From: Symsagittifera roscoffensis
Lineage: Eukaryota > Xenacoelomorpha > Acoela > Convolutidae
Reading direction: 5' to 3'
Length of the DNA stretch: 64,000 bases
Assembly: GCF_963678635.1 (NCBI RefSeq)
Contig: NC_087062.1
Coordinates: forward strand, 49,262,552 to 49,326,551
The notes below the pieces were generated by a model. That model was not told the origin of the DNA. It worked only from the letters and a program-made list of their open reading frames with translations, and made no database searches. Below, one piece after another: positions 49,395-61,491 of the stretch (positions are counted from its first letter, which is position 1; the number at the start of each line of letters is the position of its first letter). Position numbers and translations under genes: made by a program.

Positions 49395-50840
49395 TTTTTG
49401 TACAAGAGAAGGATATTAGAAACCATAACATCCGTAAGTTTTTTGAATAGATATTTACGAACGATGTCTTTTTTCAACTAAAACACTTAATTTGCATCTA
49501 CAAATATTGAATTGAAAATGTAAGAATTTTTATTCTAATAAATTGAAACTGTAATTTCGTTTTTTTTAAAAAGAAAACTTCAAATAGTAACAAAGAAATA
49601 TTGATTTATTCTGTTAGATGCAAAAAAAATGTTTCAGTTTTTGTGTCCAAGTTACTCATCAGTCATCTTTGAATTGAGGGATATTAGAGACCATAACATA
49701 TGTGGAATTGTTGATTCAAGTGGTTCCATTTGTAATCTTCAATCAAACTAGAACATCGAAATTGCATCTACACAAAAATACTTTAGGTTTGCAATTGTCT
49801 ACAAATTAAATTGAAGTGTAAATTTGAGATGAAACCTTTGAAAAAACGACTTATGTTGATAGATACAATAAAAAAGTCTAGTTTCGGAATCCAAAGTGCT
49901 GTTGAGCTATAACTGAAAGAAATATTAGAAACCATAACATCTGTAGATTTTTCGAGACAGAACGTTCACTTCTCCACTCTTTTTTTGAACCAAAACACTT
50001 AAATTGCATCTACCCTTGAATTGTTTAAAACTTTAGAAAAACGTTTTGAAAACCAATTCTGTTTCTCGATCAAATTAAAAACAAAATTTTTGAAAACAAG
50101 ACCTATTTGAATAGATGCAAAAGTAAGTGTGTTAGTTGTAGCCCATTTTGTTCGTCACTCATCTTTGATAGGTTCAAAACGTTCTCTTCTCCAGTCTTTA
50201 ATCGAACTAAAACACTTAAATTGCATCTATGCTTGAACTATTTAAAAATTGTTTTGAAAACCAAGTCTGTTACTTAATCAAATTTGAAAAAATTTTGAAA
50301 ACAAGACCTATTTGGATAGATGCAAAAATAAATGTGATAGTTGCAGCCCAATTTGTTCGTCATTCATCTTTGATAAGTTCAAAACGTTCACTTCTCTAGT
50401 CTTTAATCGAACTGAAACACTTAAATTGCCTCTACCCTAGAATTGTTTAAAAATTTAGAATTTCGTTTTGAAAACCAAATCTGTTTCTCAATCAAATTAA
50501 AAACAAAATTTTTGAAAACAAGACCTATTTGAATAGATGCAAAAGTAAGTGTGTTAGTTGTAGCCCAATTTGTTCGTCATTCATCTTTGATAGGTTCAAA
50601 ACTTTCACTTATCCAGTCTTTAATCGAACTAAAACACTTAAATTGCATCTATCATTGAATTGTTTAAAATTTTACAAATCGTTTTGAAAATCAAGTCTGA
50701 TTCCTAATCATATTTGAAAAATGGAAATTTTGAAAACAAGACCTATTTTGATAGATGCAAAAGTAAATGTTTTAGTTGTAGCCCAATTTGTTCGTCATTC
50801 ATCTTTGATAGGTTCCACCAAGCAGCCATATTGAGGCATA
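49395..50840. repeat. Minisatellite, about six copies of 205-250 bp
   Basis: Successive copies are marked by CACTTAAATTGCATCTA near 49489, 49752, 49995, 50210, 50416 and 50630, each followed about 105 bp later by TAGATGCAAAA. The two markers are inverted complements (TTGCATCTA/TAGATGCAA), so each copy could fold on itself. The first three copies are longer and include GATATTAGAAACCATAAC; the last three are about 212 bp. It lies upstream of the SGNH gene and is seen only in this unit. No ORF. Confidence 0.85.
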
Positions 50841-51858
50841 ACGCTAAAACGAAAACATGTAAACTTATCAAACTTAGTTACAATGATAGTTGAATGGTCC
50901 AACATCACCAGTTTTTTACAATTTAATCGCATTTGAAATCAAAACAACACACAAAGATCGGCTAAATTAGTTGAGTGTTGAGGGAACACAATTGTTTGAC
51001 AATGCAATCGATAACTCCAAAAAAGTACTCAGGCAAAACAGATAATTTTTTTATGCATAAGAACAAACAAGTCCAGGGTTTTTAAGGTAATGATAAAACT
51101 AGCGTGTTAATGTATAATTTTTTGCTTTATTTAAAAAAAACTTAAAAAGTTTGAAAAAACGATTTTTTTTTCAGTTGTGGCGTTCAAAAAATGCTCTTTA
51201 TGATGGACTAGTAAAAAATTTATTCTGAGGCCATAAGTATGGCTCATTGTGGTCTAGCAAATAGCAAATTGGTTATAATAAAAAAATAAACAAGAACGAT
51301 GACTTTTTTGAAAAAATAGGAAAAAACGTGAAAAATTCTCTTTTTGGCGGGAATTTTCTCAAAAAATTAAAAACCAAGTTTTCTCTCTCATCACTCCTAC
51401 AAACGAAATCGGCCTTGGCAATCATTTTTTCTTTTCAGAAAAATTGTCGAAAAACGACTGGAACACTGACTTTTCTGAAATTTGACAAAAAAATTTTCGA
51501 AAAAATATCAAAAATCTCAAAAATTTCTTTTTCACAAAATTCATTTCATAACGCCATTCAGACACCCAAACAGTGCTCATTCATTCGCCTCACCACACTT
51601 TACCACAATTTATTGCACAAAACAAAGTTAACGAGTCGTTTTTAGAAAAAAACGTGATTTTTCCCATTTTTGCCCCCCATTTCCCCCTGGAAGTCAACAC
51701 ATAACATTTTTTCGGGAAAAAGAAAAGGAATCGTATCCTTAGAATTTCGAGTTAGGGCCGCATGCAAAAAATAAAAAAATTCTGACGGACAGTTTTCGAG
51801 AAAGTAGATTATTTTTTCGCGACGGAGATACTATGTATCGGAGTAGAGGTCTTGAGAC

Positions 51859-51881
51859 GGACGGGGCCCCTTCCCCTGTCC
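51859..51881. other. Terminal hairpin H3 of the large unit
   Basis: GGAC-GGGG pairs with CCCC-TGTCC with one bulge, 39 nt before the closing CTAG. It is the counterpart of H3 in every short unit and ties this element to them. Confidence 0.75.
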
Positions 51882-51920
51882 TCCCTGCTCTAAGACGCCG
51901 AAAAGCGGACGACCACCTAG

Positions 51921-53552
51921 CAGTGTCCTTTACCTGCGGTGCAAAATTGTTATGTGCTTGATTCGTCAGCATTGGCCTGGGGGCCATTAGCTTCAACACA
52001 TGTGGCACTCGCAAAAAAGAGCACCCTTCGGTTGCTCTTTTTTTGCTCGAGAGTCTGTTGAAACGGTTGAAACTGATGGACTTTGCAAGGTATCACAAAA
52101 ACAACGTCACAAAACTTTCTGTACCTGATTAGTAATGGTCAAAAATATTTTGTCATACTTTCAATGACTGAATCTACACCTGATCAGTCTCTAGAGAACT
52201 TTAAGCCAAAGTAACTTATATTTTTTAGTGACTCATGAAGAGGACTGTTCCAACGAAAACAAGTTTTCGGAAACAGTCCTCATATTCTTTTTCGATCCCA
52301 TTGTCAAGTACGTGGATTTTCAATGGTGACCTATAGCTGAATTGGACTTGGAATTTGTCCCAAAAAGGTTAAGTTTGTCTCAAATTGATTAGAAGCAATA
52401 GAAGAAAAAAAAAATTTGATAAAAAAAAGTTTGAGTCAGAAATGTGAAAAATCGCTTTTTTTCAAAAAGTCATCAAAAGTAGTTCTATTTGGATTAAATG
52501 AGTAGGCTACAATAAATGAACCTGTTCAGAATGATTTTCATGACCAAAGCCGTAAAATTTCAATATTTAGAGAAAAGGCAAAAAAACGTCTTTTTGGTTA
52601 ACTGAAAAAGGTCGATAAATCGAGTAAAGTCGTCTTCAAACCTGTAGGTTCGAAAAAAGATCTAACTAAGGTATATCTGTAGTGTTCTTGTAAGGTCAAA
52701 TGCAAAAAAAATGGAACAATTGTGGTGGCCACTTCCAAAAACAAGACTTTTTTTCGGAACTTGGCCATTTTTATTTGTAGTAAAGTAGTAAAAAGCTACC
52801 CAAGAAAAAAAGTTGTAAAAACCAAAATTTTCATCCAATTTTGACTATTAAATACTCTATACCTACTAAAATGAATATGGCAAGCTCGAATATGCTATCA
52901 AAACTCATTTTTTCTCACTTTTTAAAAATTTTGTTTTTTTGATAATAAATGTTGAGTCAGAAACGTGAAAAATCAGTTTTTTTCAAAAAGTCAAAAAAAG
53001 TTGTTCCAATCAATTTGTTTCACTAAAACACACTTTATGAACCTGTTTAGAAGGCTTTTCATGTTTAAAGCCGAAACCTTACCCCTTTTGAGAAAAGTGG
53101 AAAAAACACTTTTTTAGTTACAAAAAAACCATCATTTTTGTTGCAGTTTTTGAAAAAACTCAAATTTTTGAGAGAAAAAATTTTTCCCACACCTACATCA
53201 TTGGGCTCCTAAAGCAGTCTATTTTCATCCATTCTTCATCAAAAAACCCCAATTTCTCAACCAAAATTGAGTTATTGAGTCATTTTTACCAAAAAACGTG
53301 TTTTTCCCTGTTTTTCCCCCTTTTTCCCACTATAAGTCAACGCATAACAAAATTTTGGGAAAACGGAGGAAAAGTGTATCCTTAGAATTGCATTTTGGGC
53401 CCGCATGCCAATTTTTATCGAATTCTATCCCGACAATTTTGAGATCAGCACTTTTTCCGAGCAAATAGTCATACCGTTATAATTCTTTGGCCGTTCGGGG
53501 CCCCTACCCCAAACTTACTAAACAAAGACGCCGAAGGCGGACGGCCACCTAG
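51921..53552. mobile_element. A-like variant unit next to the large element
   Basis: Starts CAGTGTCCTTTACCTGCGG, sharing TCCTTTACCTGCGGTGCAA with the first bases of the large unit. H1 at 52016-52040 has one mismatched pair. H2 and the internal modules are family A-like. The H3 stem is GTT-GGGG/CCCC-AAC with one mismatch. Ends in CCACCTAG. No gene. Confidence 0.85.
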
Positions 53553-55177
53553 GGGGCAGGGTTGTGTGGTTTTTTATTGTTTCAAGGTATTTGCATTGCG
53601 GGTAGGCGAAAAGGAACAGCGCTCAACGCACTCGCAGAACGAGCACCCTGCGGGTGCTCTTTTTGCTCGAAAACTAAGTCAAATTAAATCTTTTAATTTA
53701 CATAATTTGTCCTAATTTCAATTTTTTTTACTAGTTGTTCAAAGATAAACTCCCATGATACCTCAAATTGTATTCCTGTCAGGGCATTTTTTAAAAGTCA
53801 CTCTGTGGCTTGATCAATTAACTACCAAATACAGTTTGATTTACGAAATGGACTGTTTCAACGAAAACAAGTTTTCGGAAACAGTCCAAATTTGTAATTA
53901 TGATCCCAAATAAAAACAAAGAGAAATCTAATGCATTGGCTAAACTAACACAACCCAGCCCTTGTCTTTTTATTTGTCGACTGTTCAAACACATAACAAC
54001 AATGTTAAAAACTAAGTTATTAAAATTAAAACAAAACAAATAATCGAGAAAGAAATGAAAGTTTATCATAAAAGTATGCAAAAATTCGATTAGTTATTTT
54101 TTGCTTTGTCATGAAAACCTCAGTTTCAACAAAATGATACTTGAGAGTCCAGTTTTGACGCGTTACTACAGCTCAGGTACGTTTTGAATTCGCAACCCAC
54201 AATGATCGATTAACTTTGATGTTTGTTTTACAAACATGGTTTTTTTTACCACAATCAAATTTCATAACTTTTGAACCACTCGAGTAAAACAGATGAAATT
54301 TTTTGCATCAGAACTAATTTATCAAGGGTTTTTGACGTATATAATAAATGTATCCAGTTATTTAGTTGTTTTTTGGAAAATTTTTGAAAAAAATTAAAAA
54401 TTTTGAAAAATTAATTTTTTTTTCAGATTTGGCGTTCAAAAAGTGCCTCCTATGATGGGCCAGCAAAAAATTTGTTTTGAGGCCATAAGTTTGTCTCATT
54501 AGAGTATACAAACTGGCAAAATGTTTATAACAAAAAAGTTTAGAGGAACAGTGATTTTTTGAAAAAAAGAGAAAAAAACGTGAAAAAATCAGTTTTTGGC
54601 GGGAAAATTCTCAAAAAATCAAAAATCAAGTTTTCTCTCTCCTTACTCCAATAAATTAATTCGGCCACGACAATCATTTTTTGTGATCAGTAAAAATGTC
54701 GAAAAACGACCGCAACATTGACTTTTTTGAAATTTGACAAAAAACTTCAAAAAAACCGCAAAAAAACATCAAAAATCTCGAAAATATTGCAGACAAAATT
54801 TTGCCAAAAAATACACCATTCGACTCCCTCAACTGTGCTAGTGTCCAAAAAAAACATCACTTTTTCGCATTTTCTCAACCAAAATTGAGTTATTGGGGCA
54901 TTTTTGAAAAAAATCGTGATTTCGACCAAAAAAAACGCCCCTTTTTCCCCAAAAAGTGCAACTCATAACATTATTTCGGAAAAACGCCTTCCCAAGTTAT
55001 ATCTTAGAATTTTGTCCTCTACCTACATGCAAAGTTTGAAGAAATTCTATACTGACGTTTTCGAGAACTTGAATAATTTTTTTATTTTCCTAATTAGGTA
55101 TTTTTTCTAGTTGACCGGCAAGGAAACCCTACCCTTGCCTAAAGGATTCACAAAGCCGGACCGCGACGACCACCTAG
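53553..55177. mobile_element. Family D non-autonomous Helitron-like unit
   Basis: Starts GGGGCAGGGTTGTGTGG. H1 at 53641-53659 has the TGC loop. H2 is of the GGACTGTTTC type and H3 is GGCAAGG/CCTTGCC. It is more diverged from the other three D units than they are from each other. Ends in CCACCTAG. No gene. Confidence 0.85.
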
Positions 55178-57393
55178 CACCCTCAAGGTCACGTGTTGGA
55201 TTTTTGTTTTTGGTATTTTCTGAAATCAAAAGAGAGCGTGGTCATGCGTCTAAATCATGGCCTCAAGCAAATACGTGGACTTCTATGCATTCCCATTCGC
55301 AATGCGCCCTTCGAGCGCAATTACCAATGCTCAATCAACTTTGCCAGGTGAAAATGTTTTAAAGAAAAATTCTGATAAATTTTAACTTAAACTACCACCA
55401 AAAAACGCAAAGATTTCAAAGTGTGAAACAATCAAGTTTTTGCTAATACCGGGCATGCAGTCCGACTAATTTCGGCAAAAATAAAATAGAAAATGAAAGA
55501 AATGGAAAGAAAAAAAATTGTTCAAAATAAGAACGCAACATCAAAAACGTATTTGATCTCCGCTAATGACAAAATTATGATCAGGCTGATTTCAGATTAA
55601 AGCGTACAATTTAAGGTTACGGATGCTCCCTCTAACGGTCCCAGAGGGACCGAGTGAGCATCCTACCTCGATCCAGGACAACGGATAGTTGTTTTTAATT
55701 TCTCATAAAATTTATTTTTCTTTAATGCTTGTTTTCATTTTCTCATGAGAAGCTGTAGACATTTCAAAACATTTTGATTTCATTAAACAATGGTTCCCAA
55801 AACAACTGACAATGGGTGCTTAAAAATACGGTTGGTGAAAACTGGTAAGGGATAATGTTGAGAAAAATTGTAAGCTTTCAAGAAGTTTTAAAAAAAAAAA
55901 GTTTCTTTTCTTCTTTTTTTTGTTAAATCAGAAATCAATCAAATTTTTTAAATTTTACCTTAGAACAACTATTATTTTTAAGTAATGAAGATTCCTGTTC
56001 TAGCCTTTTATAACACGTTGGCAGAAAAAAAACATCAAACTGTTTGAAAATGTTTTGAAATAAAGAAAAATTAAAAAAAATTTTTTTTGGAAAAAAGTAA
56101 AAAAATAGTAAATTTCAAAATTGAAAAAAAGTGAAAAATAATTGCATAATACGATTCAGCGTACTCAACTTAGTGGGTCTAGCATTTTAAATCACCAAAA
56201 AAGGTTGAAAATTGTAGATTTTATGAAGTTTTCATTCTGGCTATTTTTCCTTGTTGCCTCCACTTAAGGCACCTTTGAGCCAACTTGAGAAACTGGAACC
56301 TAAACAAGCTATACAGATAGTCTGAATGAGCCATTTTCAGCGTGATAACACGCCTGGAAGAAAAAAAACTCCAAAAAAGAAAGAAAATTTTGAACTTTAG
56401 CCTTTTTTCTTCTTCAAATGGCGATACTTAGAATAATTTTTCAGCCGAAAAGTTAAAAAAAAAACAAAAAATTCAAATTTTGAAGAAATTTAAAAAAATC
56501 TCACCAGTCTGTTCATTGGAGTCTTCGAGGTTCTGGGAGACCTTATCTGGCGACTAACAACAAGTGGATCACTTATTTTAAAATTTTGAGAAAGGTCAAA
56601 AAAACATGTTTTTTCGACTTTTTTGACAGAATTTCGAAAGCAATATCTTGGCTAAAAACAAGAATGAGGGTCTAAAATTAGTACAAACAGTACTCCCACA
56701 TAAGGTACATTAGGTTGGAAACAAAAAATTTACTCTGACTCAAAAATCGTTTTTTAACTTTATTTCTGAACAAGAAATTGAAAAGAAATCAAAAACTTAA
56801 AAATTTTTTGAAAAAAATGATTGTTTTGAAAAAGTGCCAATTTTTAGCTGAAACTTTTCATTTTAGCTAATAAAGCCAGAGCAATGCCCTTTAAGCTCAA
56901 ATAAATTAATTATGCAAATTATTTTCAAGTTTTTTCGTTAAAGCCTTTTATTTTGAAAAAGTAATCAAAAATGGGTAAAAAAAAGTCAAAAAAATCAATT
57001 TTCTCCGATTCAAAAACCTCCACTACCATGATGACTAGTGCGTTAGATAGGACTGGTGAGATCAATTTAGACGTTTTTTCATAAGTATATCAAAATTTTT
57101 ACTTATTTTTGAGAATTAAGCAAAATAAAAACTTTTCCCAAATTGGGCAAAAAGCCCAAATTAGCCCAAACACCTGTTAAAAATTGTTGGGTCAAAAAAT
57201 CACAAAAAGAAACCCCTATTCGTTTGACATTTTAGGGCCGCATGCAAAAAATTAGACCAATCTAACCTGACAATTTCGAGAATCAACTTTTTTGTCAAAA
57301 TTCTCTAAAGACCAATTTAGGGAGATTACTTGTACCGGTGGGGGCCCTACCCCACCTAAAAAATTTTTGAAATGCTGGAACGCGGCCACCTAG
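55178..57393. mobile_element. Family B non-autonomous Helitron-like unit
   Basis: Family B start. H1 is weakened by a change (GCGCCC-TTC-GAGCGC). H2 is near 55621-55663 and H3 is GGTGGGG/CCCCACC. It is the closest relative of the B unit at 495-2707. No gene. Confidence 0.85.
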
Positions 57394-59868
57394 ATCTTTC
57401 AGGTCTGCGTCCCACCCGCCCTCCGTGACTAATCTTGCTTCCGAGAATGATCATTTGTTTCACCTTTACCCCATCTCAGGTCAGTTACTCTTGAAAAAAG
57501 TCCTACTTGAAACGTTCGGATTCACTTTGCCCCCTACGGGCGCAATGGTGAAGCCCATTTTTTCTTCTCACTGAACTTCTTCTCCGAACAGTTCACATAA
57601 AACATTACTATGGTTTTATCTGAAATTTGCCGTGTCCAGCTGCGACTCCTACTTTTTTCACGTCACTGATGTTCCAACAACAGGACCACATGAGATTCCC
57701 ATTCAGATACTGTCTCAATTTTGAAAATTCTGATTTTATTTTTTTTGCCGTTTTTCGGAAAATAAACTAATTACTTCATTCGAATTAAAAAAAAACGAAA
57801 AACTCTTAAAGATAGCAAGACATTATTGTGACTGTCGTCTATATCTGTTCTCTTTGTTGGAGGTCAATGATGCTACCTAAGTGGGACCACAAGGGTCCCA
57901 GGGAGCATCAGTAAATGTTTTGGATAGTATGCCATTTTTGATTAAGACAAAATCTTTGGCCAATTGTGTTTTTTTTTCACAGTCCCTTATCCACTGCAAA
58001 TGTAAAGACTAATTTTTGTTTGAAGTTTTAAAAAATAATAATAACCTTTTCATTTGTGATGACTCGTATCACTCATAAATCAATGGAAGACTCTGACTAA
58101 CCTTCTCAAGCATGGAAATACATCAAAAAGAAAAAACGATTCTGGTTATTTCAGACTGCTTTTTTTGTTAAATTTCAGATAGATTTTGAAAACTCTTTCT
58201 TTAAATTGTATGTCTGCCGAAAAAGAACAAAAATTACAAACTGAAACCATTTTGGTTAAATTAAGGCTCTTCACCCACCAAACTCAAAATTGCGAAGCTG
58301 AAACGAACAATCGACAGCCCATTTTATAAGTTTCGTTTTATTTTTTCAAAACATGTGTCATATATTTTCAAAAGCAATTTATTAAAGTTTCATTTTTTAC
58401 CAGAAAAGTAAGTCCGAAAAAAAAACAGATTTTTAAATACTGTCAAAAAAAAGGTGGCAACTAGTTTTACCAATGGAATCATAGTATATGATTAAGTTCA
58501 AAATAGTTTTCATTACCATTGACTAGACGCTTACTCAATTTGAGAAATGTCGTTAATAACTTTTTTGGAAACATAAAAAACGGATAATGGAAAAGTTTTC
58601 CTCTAACTTATAGAAAAGAATTTTATGAGAAAAACCATTACTAATATCACGTGTAAATTACGAGAGTAGATTCAGGCCACATGCAAAATTTCAGCAGAAA
58701 CACTCAAGCAATTTTGAGAACGAAACAATTGTTCCAGAAATTGACAAAGTAGTGTATACACCAATTTTACCATAAATCGTCAAAATAAAAAAATCGCAAA
58801 AACTACAAATTTTATCCAATTTTGACTTTTAAACACTCTATACCGACTAAATTGACTATGGTAAGCTCGAATCAACCATCAAAAACTATTTTTAATCGTT
58901 TTGAATTTTTTAAGTTTTTTTCCATCAAAAAGTTGAGTCAGAAATGGGAAAAAGGTTTTTTTTTCAGAAAAACAAAAAAAGTTGTTCAAAATCAACTAAA
59001 AATCTAAGCCACATTTTTTGAACCTGCTCAGAATGGTTCTGGTGACCGAAGCCGTAAAAAGTACCCAATTCGAGGAAATTCGAAAATACTCTTTTTCCAG
59101 CACTTTGAAAAAGTGGAAAAATGGAAAAAAAGGTCTTCAAACAAATAGGATGAAAAAGTGATCAGTAAAAGCATCGATGCCGTGTCAAATGAGGATTGCA
59201 TGCCAATTTTTGAAACAATCCAACGGGTTTTTTTTAAGAACGAAACCATTTTTTGACAATTTTAGTAGTAGTATTTACACTAATTAGTACCATATATGGT
59301 CAAAATTCAAAAACACAAAAAACTACAATTTTCATCCAATTTTGACCTTCACATACTCTATACCCACTAAATTGACTATCGGGAGCTCGAATCAACCATC
59401 AAAAACCACTTTTAATCACTTTCAAAATTTTTTATTTTTTAAATCAAAATGTTGAGTCAGAAATAGGAAAAAACAATTTTTTTCAAAAAGTCAAAAAAAG
59501 TTGTCCCAATTGAATAAACTCACTAAGCCACACTCTATGAACCTGTTCAGAATGGTTTTCATGACCAAAGCCGTAAAAAGTACCCAATTTGAGAAACTTC
59601 GAAAAATCACCTTTTAGTTAACTCAAAAAAGTGGAAAAATCGGGTAAAATGGGCTTCAAACCGATAGGATCGAAAAGTGACCTTTATAAGATATGATTGC
59701 CGTGTCAAATTAGGGCCGCATGCAAAAAATGAGAAAAATTCAACGAAACGTTTTTGAGAACTCGACAAATTTGGTCGTTTTGTTAAAGGTTAAATTTTAG
59801 AAATTTTTTGTCCGGAAGGGGCCCCTTCCCCTTCCTAAATGCTTTTTATGCTACACGCGACCATCTAG
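57394..59868. mobile_element. Family C non-autonomous Helitron-like unit
   Basis: The junction bases are ATCTT before TCAGGTCTGCG. H2 carries a change in the 5' arm (GATGCTACCT) that weakens its outer stem. H3 is GGAAGGGG/CCCCTTCC. Closest relative: 20458-22933. No gene. Confidence 0.85.
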
Positions 59869-61491
59869 GGGGCAGGGTTGTGTGGTATATTCTCTACTTT
59901 AGTTATTTGCATCGCGTGGGGAAGAATACGAACAGCGCTCAACGCACTCGCAGAAAGAGCACCCTGCGGGTGCTCTTTTTGCTCGAGAACTGTAAGTCGA
60001 TTTAAATCTTACATATTTCGTCCGAAATTTAACTTTTTTTCTAGTTGTTCTCAGTTAAACTCCCATGATACCTCAAATTGTATTCCTGGAAGGGCATTTT
60101 TATAAGTCACTCTGTGGCTCGATCAATTAACTACCAAATACGTTTTGATTTACGAAATGGACTGTTTCAACGAAAACAAGTTTTCGGAAACAGTCCAAAT
60201 TTTAAATTATGATCCCAAATACAAACAAAGAGAAATCTAATGCGTTGGTTAAACTTACAGAGCCCAGCCCATGTCTTTGTGTTTATTGACTGTTCAAACA
60301 CATAACAACTATGTTAAAAACAATATTATTAAAATAAAAACAAAACAAATAATCGAGAAAGAAATTTAAGTTTATCAAAAAAATATGCAAAAAAAATCAC
60401 TTATTTCTTTTTTTAAGTATCACAAAAACCTCAGTTTGAAAAAGATGATACCTGAGAGGCCCGTTTTGACGCGTTACTACAGTTTAGGCACGTTTTGACT
60501 TCGCAACTCACAATGATCGATTAACTTTTACGTTTGTTTTACAAACACGCCTTTTTTTACCACAATCAAAATTTCATTACTTCTATACCTCTTGAACAAA
60601 TTGATGAAAATTTTTGCATCAAAACTAACTTGTCAAGGGTTTTTGAGGTATATAAAAATTGTCTCCAGTTAAATAATGATTTTTTGGCTAATTTTTGAAA
60701 AAAAATTAAAAAATTTGACAAAAAAAAATTTTTTTTTCAGATTTGGCGATCAAAAAGTGCCTTCTATGATGGACCAGCAAAAAATTTGTTTTTAGGTCAT
60801 AAGTTTGGCTCACTAGGGTATACAAACTGGCAAAATGTTTATAATAAAAAAGCTTAGAAGAACAGTAATTTTTTGAAAAAAAAAGAAAAAAACGTAAAAA
60901 AAGCAGTTTTTGGCGGGAAAATTCTCAAAAAATCAAAAATGAAGTTTTCTCTCTCTTTACTCCAATGAATTAATTCGGCCACGACAATCATTTTTTGTGA
61001 TCAGTAAAAATGTCGAAAAACGACCGGAACATTGACTTTTTTGAAATTTGACAAAAAACTTCAAAAAAACCGCAAAAAAACATCAAAAATCTCGAAAAAA
61101 TTGCTGAAAAAATTTTGGCAAACAATACACCATTCGATTCCCTTAACTGTGCTTGTGTCCAAAAAAAACATCACTTTTTCGCATTTTCTCAACCAAAATT
61201 GATTTATTGGGGCATTTTTGAAAAAAATCGTGATTTTGACCAAAAAAAACGCCCCTTTTTCCCCAAAAAGTGCAACTCATAACATTATTTCGGAAAAACG
61301 CCTTCCCAAGTTATATCTTAGAATTTTGTCTTCTACCTACATGCAAAGTTTGAAGAAATTCTATACTGCCGTTTTCGAGAACTTGAATAATTTTTTTATT
61401 TTCCTAATTAGGTATTTTTTCTAGTTGACCGGCAAGGAAACCCTACCCTTGCCTAAAGGATTCACAAAGCCGGACCGCGACGACCACCTAG
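59869..61491. mobile_element. Family D non-autonomous Helitron-like unit
   Basis: H1 is at 59956-59976. Nearly identical to the next unit and to 26790-28413, with a few differences near the start (TATATTCTCTAC instead of TCTATTCTCGAC). Ends in CCACCTAG. No gene. Confidence 0.85.

Larger units (their letters stand above)
35605..51920 (-). mobile_element. Autonomous Helentron-like rolling-circle element, 16.3 kb
   Basis: This unit sits between the same CTAG junctions as the short units. Its first bases, GTCAATCCTTTACCTGCGG, resemble the starts of the units at 51921 and 16341. Its right end (about 51640-51920) carries the terminal block of the short units, with H3 at 51859-51881. Genes lie on the minus strand: SGNH hydrolase, OTU-Rep-helicase, and a possible OB-fold protein. 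Proteins with Rep and PIF1-like helicase define Helitrons; an added OTU-type cysteine protease is known from Helentrons. No AP endonuclease domain was found. The stretches 35605-36100, 48960-49390 and 50840-51040 hold nothing I recognise. Because CTAG is palindromic, the element's 5' and 3' ends cannot be told apart from the junction alone. It looks largely intact apart from one frame change at an A10 run. Confidence 0.85.

Noticed and set aside
53818-54081. Minus-strand ORF of 87 codons in a D unit
   Set aside because: It covers the H2 hairpin and is not kept in the other D units.
55111-55362. ORF of 83 codons, with relatives at 61425 and 63049
   Set aside because: It starts in the end of a D unit and continues into whichever unit follows, so the second half differs each time. 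This is a junction artefact.
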